Positions 57,551-64,000 of a stretch of DNA of 64,000 nt are shown here, piece after piece. Below the pieces are notes generated by a model that saw nothing but the letters and a program-made list of their open reading frames with translations, did not search any database and had not been told where the DNA came from. The stretch spans positions 2,108,001-2,172,000 of the forward strand of contig OU452240.1 in NCBI GenBank assembly GCA_911728455.2. Direction: 5' to 3'. The stretch's first letter is position 1; the number at the start of each line of letters is the position of its first letter. The translations under genes and the position numbers were made by a program. This stretch comes from Marthasterias glacialis. Lineage: Eukaryota; Echinodermata; Asteroidea; Forcipulatida; Asteriidae.

Positions 57551-57726
57551 AGACCCAGTTACTGGGGCGCTGAACTACTTTTTTGAGATTTTGACATCAT
57601 CGGTTGTACTAGCTAGTACGACCGATGATTGAGATTTTGACATCATCGGTTGTACTAGCTAGTACAACCGATGATGTCAAAATCTCAAAAAAGGAGTTTC
57701 ACTTCTGCGCCCCAGTTACTGGGTCT
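57551..57726. mobile_element. Palindromic MITE (AGACCCAGTTACTGGGGCGC ends) with inner duplication
   Basis: Ends AGACCCAGTTACTGGGGCGC and GCGCCCCAGTTACTGGGTCT. The inner palindrome GACATCATCGGTTGTACTAG is partly repeated. Located in the 5' UTR intron of the ZDHHC17-like gene. Confidence 0.85.
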
Positions 57727-58137
57727 ACTAGAGAATGCAGTTTGCCACTCCTGATCCCTTTATCGATTATACAATGTATTAATCTAACTACATGTAACTA
57801 ATATTATAATAAGGTACTATTACTAAGTTTAAAGAAGGCATTAAATTCGGAACGAAAATTCATGGACGATCTTTGGGTGGTACTACTGCCTTCTAAACTA
57901 CTCCTTGAATATCTTTGAAGTGCATGGTTTCACAAATGGTGAAAATCATACGTAAAATAAAACGCCAACTTGTACAAATCGTCCGTGACATGTTATACTC
58001 GCCGAATGAGGTATATTCAATGCGCTTGCTCAGACTGCATAGCATTAGCAACAAGTAGATTTACACACAGGCGCATTACGGTATGTGGGCGTGGCTTTAC
58101 ATTGTACATCCATATAATGTATATGTTGTGCGCGATC

Positions 58138-58276
58138 GGTCGATCTCCGCGATCGACCGATCGTGCTGCGCTATTGGTTGATCTACTGTTCGCGCACATA
58201 TCGATCGATCGCGCAATGAATATGTTTGCGCGATCGACCAATAGCGCAGCGCGATCGGTCAACCCCGCAGATCGAC
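58138..58276. repeat. CpG-rich foldback of GATCGACC/GGTCGATC units
   Basis: Arms 58140-58182 and 58231-58275 are imperfect inverted copies (TGCTGCGCTATTGGTTGATC against GATCGACCAATAGCGCAGCG). It lies in the presumed 5' UTR intron of the ZDHHC17-like gene. Confidence 0.8.
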
Positions 58277-58787
58277 CGAATGGTCACACCGTAGACCGCA
58301 CCCTCTCCCGGCGTTGCTATTATGTACTTTTCCGCACATATGCGCATTGCACGTATCACTCAGAAACTACCTAAACAGGCCGCGTCGAGTTTTGATTTTG
58401 CTCTGATTTTCAGTTTATTTTTGTCAATAATGTGTGCTCAATGCAACTTAAAGACTTTTGATTTGAACCCACCAGTCTGCAAATATAGGACCCATAGAAC
58501 ACTAGGACGAAGTTTCAGCTCATTTAATCAGGTAAAACAATGAAATAAGTTAGTTATAAATTATTTCGCTATGTAGCGAGACCTTTATACCCAGGACGTT
58601 AGTGTAGTACAACGGAGACTAACGTCCTACCTGGGCTACCTGAGTCATGATACCCAAACACCTGAACACCGGCGAGTGGACGAGCGAGACGAGTTTCACT
58701 AACTATCGTTAAAAACAGCACTAAACATTGCATCAAAACGACGGATTTTTACATCCTATCTTCACAAATATAATAAGCAAACTTACC

Positions 58788-58925
58788 TGATTTAAGTTTA
58801 AGCAGTATACAGCTTTTTAGACCTGGGGTTAGGCTAGCAATTCAGCAGCAACGTTGGCTGATCCCTTCAACATTTAGTATCGCTATCATCTATCGACCAT
58901 TGGAAGCAGCCATGTTTGTTTTAAG
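58788..58925 (-). other. ZDHHC17-like gene candidate 5' UTR exon
   Basis: On the minus strand, AATCAG|GTAAGT (donor at 58787-58782) could splice to the acceptor before the start codon (57314). Upstream in the same exon is a seven-codon open frame, MAASNGR (ATG at 58912, context AACATGGCT), closed by TAG. The transcription start is not defined. Confidence 0.4.
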
Positions 58926-59017
58926 ATTGAAACGCGCAATGCATGCTGGGATTACATCATGTTGTATTTTTTTGTTCAGTGGCCCGAACAAAATAACGTT
59001 AACGGTGCTTGCTCTTC

Positions 59018-59048
59018 CGAGGGGGGGGGGGGGGGGGGGGGGGGGGGG
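59018..59048. repeat. Poly(G) tract of about 30 bases
   Basis: An almost uninterrupted G run, near the candidate transcription start of the ZDHHC17-like gene. Confidence 0.97.
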
Positions 59049-60439
59049 ATGCGGCCACCGCCGAATATTATACATCACGGGTGCACCACACTAAATAGGC
59101 TCCCCTTAGCAACCACTGCTAATCACTAACTATTCGAAAATACTCCCAATATGAAATCAATTATATTTTCCGGCAACTAGCTGAACTTCATTTTTCTTTT
59201 CAATGTTTACGGCCGACGATTTAGGCTCATCCCCCCCAAAAACACGCCTTTTGGAAAGAGTAAATTAGCCAGACTCCATTATGGAAAAAATAATGAACCT
59301 ACACTTTTTTTGCAAAATGGGACCATTTTTAAAGGGCCAGTGAACCCAAAATGCTCCAGGTTGAAAGTCAACAACCCCACTTGGGCATGATACTAGACCA
59401 TCAACAATCCACTAAAAGCTTCATGAATCTTTGATTAACGGAACAAGTTGTGGGATTAGTAGGGGAAGGGGCATGTTCCTCTTATATCCTTACCCCCGTT
59501 TGATTAGCCTTAAAACTGGATCAGTATCCAGGATTTCTTATGGAGAACTTGAGTCTGAACGCAGACTGCTATTAGCCGGGGGATCAGGGACCAGTAGTGG
59601 ATTAGCCAGATCCTTTGGCCGATAATCCTTCCTGGATCCATGGTCAACACCAAAGACCTCTATAATTAGTTTGCATGTTTTGTGGGCCATTTCTGATATA
59701 CATGTAGCTGGATCAGTGGATCATTAGCTGTATAAAGCCAGCACCCCACCCCACTCCACCCACCTGCACCCGACCCCACCCCACCCCCTCCACCCACCCC
59801 CACCTTGCATCCCCCAACCACACCCTGCATCCCCAGACTGTCTAAATCCACCCCACGTGGTAAAGTGCTTTTGTGGTACCCTTCAGCAGAAAAAGTAAGT
59901 TTGAACGACCGCAGTGGACTGTTCTTTAGTCTTGGCATGTAAGATATTTCCAGTGTTGCACTAAACTTGAGTTCACATCCTTACCCCACCAACAAATATG
60001 ACTACGTATACTTGTGCTTGTGTTTTGACAGTTGTTATTTAGCCTTTGAGAAAGACTCTGTCTGGAAGGGTCTAAACGTAAGGCCATTACCAAATTTTCT
60101 TTTGTATTTATACCATTGGTAGAAGCTAGATAAGCAGTTTGCAAGAGCTAACACGATTTTCTCCCCAAAAATATGAAATCAGCATATCAGCCATTATCAA
60201 GTGAACTCACCATACACCGTGATATTTTGAATAGCAAATCCAGATATTTGTTAATTGCAATCAAATAGTAGTTCATCACAATTTATTTTACCTCTACAGA
60301 TAAGCATTATTTAACTAATATTCATATATAAATTATACTCCAGAAATTAAAAATGGATACAAGATCGATACCAAAAATAAAATTAAAACATTAATAATGC
60401 ATACGAGTTGTGTTAACTGGAAGGTTTTGGTTATTTAAA
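59049..60439. other. No gene recognised
   Basis: Includes a C-rich CCACCCC tract on the plus strand at 59748-59835. No coding exon was recognised. Confidence 0.4.
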
Positions 60440-60920
60440 GGTAAAATATAGGATTAGTAAAGCTGACAGTGCAGTGTTCTTACTATTGTGCGATTCAACT
60501 TATACATGGGGAAAAAACTGTGAAAATTTAGGTTCAATCCATCGTCCGAGTCAGGAGAAAACAGTGAAAAACCGTGCACACTTTTCAGCATGTAAATACA
60601 TTTGATCTTAAATATTCATTGTTACAACCGAAATTAAAACCGGTGTCTTCAAATTCTAATTTGTCAACTTTGACAGTATTTCAGACCGAAATATTAATCT
60701 ATGGAAGATTGGTACTGGTGTGAAGCTTTCAGACCGATACTAATTTTTAAAAAAAGAAGGAAAAAATGGGATGAATACCAATCCAGTTTTGTACCTCTAT
60801 TGACCGGAATATTTCAATGGAAGATTGGTACTGGTATGAAGCTTTCAGACTGATACTAATTTTAAAAAAAATGTATTAAAAAAAATGAGTGAATACCAAT
60901 CCTTTATTGTACCTTTAAGT
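60440..60920 (+). repeat. Interspersed repeat family R1
   Basis: Contains TTCAATCCATCGTCCGAGTC, GTGCACACTTTTCAGCATGT and GGTGTCTTCAAATTC. The 3' part GAAGCTTTCAGACYGATACTAATTTT occurs twice. Confidence 0.65.
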
Positions 60921-61527
60921 CAGTAAACTCTCTTGATAGTGTTTATCCAAGATCCCTAAAGTCTAAGGCACTGTTTAAAATACAAAAAGAATATATATCA
61001 TATATAACGAGGTGCACTCCCAGTGTGGAAATGATAAACAAATATTGCTGAATGTTTTAAACCTCTTCTGGAAACAGTTTAAAAGTACAGTGAAGTAAAA
61101 ACACAGCGTTGGTCATCACAAAACCACTGTTAGTAGTTTGTTTACTCTCTTTGAATCAAGATAAAGTATAGTGTTCAATACATCGTTCTAAAAGTAATAC
61201 CGCCACTACTAGTATGTTTTAATGTATTTGAATCGATGTTCATGTACATTGTGTGGATCTTCATGGTTGGTTTAATAAATTGAACACAGGCTTTTAAAAA
61301 AAAAATATTTTACTTCACTAATTTTGTTTTACAAAACCAGTATTTCTTTTAAGCTATCAGAAACGTCTTTCCCAAGTTATCAGTTTAATATTTCTAATGA
61401 ACCAAATAAATCGGTTATAAAATACTGTATGCTCTACCTCTGTGGCTCTAGTTTTATTAATGGTTGTACGTGCATATTGGCTTATTCAAAGTAATTCATT
61501 GAATCACTTTTGTTTTCTTTTCAACAG

Positions 61528-61920
61528 GCGGAGCTTGTCTTGTGCATCTTGAATTACTTTGAGGAACTGTTGGTTCCCGTGTACGTCGTTCTGTGCGGAG
61601 GATACCAAATTGCAGACTTCAACACGGCCAAAATTTTGAACATTCACGAAACTTGCAATGTGTATTGCTTCCTTCTCTGCAAGTTGTTTTCACAACCGCA
61701 GACAGAATATTACTTCTACTTTGAACAAAATTATGTACTCCATGGTGGAGAGAAGCACCAATGGTTAAAAATCTAGGATGAACGAACCATTGACTATTAT
61801 TCAATTACATTTATGCAGAGGCTGCCTCTTCTTGCATAAATGTACACATTTTTTAAAGCAGAATTTCAGTTTGTCAAGGTGTGGTTTCATTATGGTAAAA
61901 TAAAGTTTTTTTTTTTTTTA
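61528..61920 (+). other. Exon-like segment with open frame and poly(A) signal
   Basis: A good acceptor (TTTTCTTTTCAACAG) is followed by an open frame to TAG at 61774-61776, with AATAAA at 61899-61904. The protein has no domain I know (ILNYFEELLVPVYVVLCGG). No upstream partner exon was found. It could be the last exon of an unknown transcript that diverges from the ZDHHC17-like gene, or chance. Confidence 0.25.
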
Positions 61921-63829
61921 GCAAACAAAATATTTTCATATTCAACAAGGCACAGAGAATTACTTTAATTAATCTTTTCGATAAAAGTTTAAACATAAGC
62001 AAACTACACGCGACGAAAAATGAAAAACTGTGCTGGGATTATTTCATAATAACATGCATTTAACCATTAAAACCAAAAAAGCAGTTACGCTATAAATTAA
62101 TATTTGGAATATTGTATATAACTCAATTAACGTATATCTGACAGAAAAAAAGTTGACTTGATTGCGTAGTGGCTGCCTCTACCCCATGTGAAGTAGTTTT
62201 AAAATTACAGAAGTGTATTACGTCACTGGTATGAAACACCCCCCTGTTTTTTTAAACAGTTTACATACTAATTTTGCACTCTAATACCATAAATAAGCGG
62301 AATTAATAGCAAGAGATATCATAATTTGCATTCGTAATTGAAAACAATAAATGTTGCCTTCTACCAACTTAGTTTAAAAAGCACTGTTAACTCTGTTCTT
62401 GTCAAGTGGGACGATTATCTGATGGGACGTTTATCAATGGGCGTGGTTTCTGTGTCAAGAGTAGGAGGTTTCAGTTCGTCGAGTCACATGGTTGCCTGTA
62501 TCCATGCTGCTTTCAACTTAGGCAGCTCTTAGGCTGGACTATGCAGGCATGCAACTTTTTTTTAGCTGATCAGCTTATTTCCTTCTTGTTTACTGCCAAA
62601 CTCGGAAAGCTGAAAGACACTGTACAAGTTTGGTGTGCTCGGCAGTTACTTCTTTCTTTCGTTTGTTTGTTTGTTTGTTTGTTTGTTTGTTTGTTGGGGT
62701 GTTGGGTTGTTGGGGGTGTTTGTTTGTTTGTTTGTTCGTTTGTTTTGTTTTTTTCACTGGCTGTAAATAAATTATGTACACCTATAAGTGTCCTGTTTGA
62801 AGCTTGTAAGTAAAGTGGTTTGCTTTAGAATGTGGGGTTTGAATTCCACCCGTGACACTTGCTATCTGAGCTGAAAGGGATTCAGAAAGCAAGTGCGGCT
62901 GGTCTGCTGTCAAGAGTTTGGTTGGCAAGTGACTAAAGCACGGTTTAGTGGAACTCGTCAGGTTGTGAAGAATTTGAATCCTTTGGGAAAAAAAGTAGTC
63001 TGATCTCTGAGGTACATGCACAAAAGTGACTTCAGAGGGGCTCTGGCTTGCCAGACATGCCACCAGGCAAGCTGAGTGATTATTAAGTTTTCAAGATTTT
63101 CTGGTTTCGAGAACAGCAAGTTGTGAGCAAGTTGTACATTTTATTCCAACTTATGTTGCTTGCAACTTCAAGATAACCGAGTCAAAGGTGCCTCATAACT
63201 ACGAAGAGAGAGGTTTAGCACATTTGAAATATTCAATGTTGTTAAACTATAAACTATAGTAATGCAATCACATACATACTACACCTACTAATACATGGAT
63301 ACAGAACTTCGTCACCACGAATGCGCCGTTAACATGGTTAAGATGTAACAACCATAAACAAGTTTCTTAAATTCTAACAAAAGTAGATTATTAAAATTCT
63401 AATTTTTAGAAAGCTATAAAGTTATCCAAAATATACTATTTTCCGTCTGCAAGACTAAATTATTGTTCAATACGCATGACTGATAAAAAATATAGTTATT
63501 TTCTGTCCTTGAGAAGTTGCTTTGAGTTTAATTCGTATAAATATAAGAACAGGAATGTAGATGCTAACTGCTAGATGAAAATATTGGTTTGGAAATACTG
63601 ACAGGCTGTGTTCACTGTTTTATAAACTGCATTTACCTGAAATTTGTATGGAAAAAAAACAACAAAAAAACAAAAAAAAAACATGCACTTTCCTTGCATG
63701 GTAGATTATTGGCCCCAAATTTAGACAAGCTGTGAATTCTTGACAAATCATCGTTTAAATGGAATAAAAATCGGACAAAAAGTGGAAAGGTCAGAAGAGC
63801 ATTTTAGCATGTGTTATTTGCTGACATGC
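61921..63829. other. No gene recognised
   Basis: Includes (GTTT)n at about 62662-62750 and AT-rich sequence. Frames at 62338-62813 show no domain. Confidence 0.4.
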
Positions 63830-64000
63830 TTATGGGAGCGCCACAGTGCGATTTGCGCCACCAGACTGAAGAGCGCTTAGGGGAGGGTGCAATTTCTTCC
63901 CATCACCAAGGAGTATATGGGTAACTGTGAGGGTAAAAGCAGTTGATGTAAATGATTAGCAACCTGTTGGCTGCTGGGGCTGCATACTCCTAATGAGTTG
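63830..64000 (+). mobile_element. SINE-like repeat, running off the window end
   Basis: GAGTATATGGGTAACTGTGA, GGCTGCATACTCCTAATGAG and CGCCACAGTGCGATTTGCGC follow the order of the 2975-3290 subfamily. Confidence 0.5.

Overview
This is a eukaryotic nuclear window of about 35-40% GC with spliced genes, long introns and very dense short interspersed and inverted repeats. Position 38535-38634 is a 100-N assembly gap. The repeat families, including a recurrent element containing a segment read as CTGTTGATAGTATAAAACAT, resemble what I remember of sea-star (asteroid) DNA. The protein genes are ordinary metazoan genes. I infer an echinoderm, probably a sea star; the genes show only that it is a metazoan. 

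Three genes can be read exon by exon. (1) A minus-strand SR splicing factor runs from about 24.5 kb down to 14.55 kb. It encodes an RRM, a CCHC zinc knuckle and a short RS tail in five coding exons (182 residues predicted). (2) A plus-strand SRSF7/9G8-type splicing factor runs from about 25.2 to 31.67 kb with the same domain order in four coding exons (191 residues). These two genes lie head to head and are probably paralogues with a shared or adjacent promoter region. (3) A minus-strand ZDHHC17/HIP14-type ankyrin-repeat palmitoyltransferase runs from 57.31 down to 48.30 kb in twelve coding exons (645 residues). It has a candidate non-coding first exon at about 58.8-58.9 kb. All splice junctions proposed are GT-AG and the summed exon lengths are in frame for each gene. 

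The rest is accessory sequence. 1-14.5 kb: no recognised gene; MITE-like elements, a large foldback element, a 45-bp minisatellite and SINE pieces. 14.6-19 kb: the long last intron of gene 1, with a 104-bp minisatellite, SINE and MITE copies and AT-rich microsatellite. 32-48 kb: no recognised gene; it holds a diverged direct duplication (34.4-36.5 and 37.25-38.5 kb), three ETS-plus-DR4-like tandem units, palindromes and retroelement debris. 58.9-64 kb: the upstream side of gene 3, with one exon-like segment of unknown nature and a SINE cut by the window end. 

The genes are not an operon or pathway. The two SR proteins would act in pre-mRNA splicing and RNA export, and the DHHC enzyme in Golgi/vesicle protein palmitoylation. 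The most noteworthy non-genic observations are: MITE families of different body sequence sharing TAGACC termini, one carrying a conserved protein-like core; a palindromic element with a tRNA-like (A-box/B-box) core; and the repeated CCGGAAGT plus AGGTCA-N4-GGGTCA units. I did not find a convincing wholly new system.
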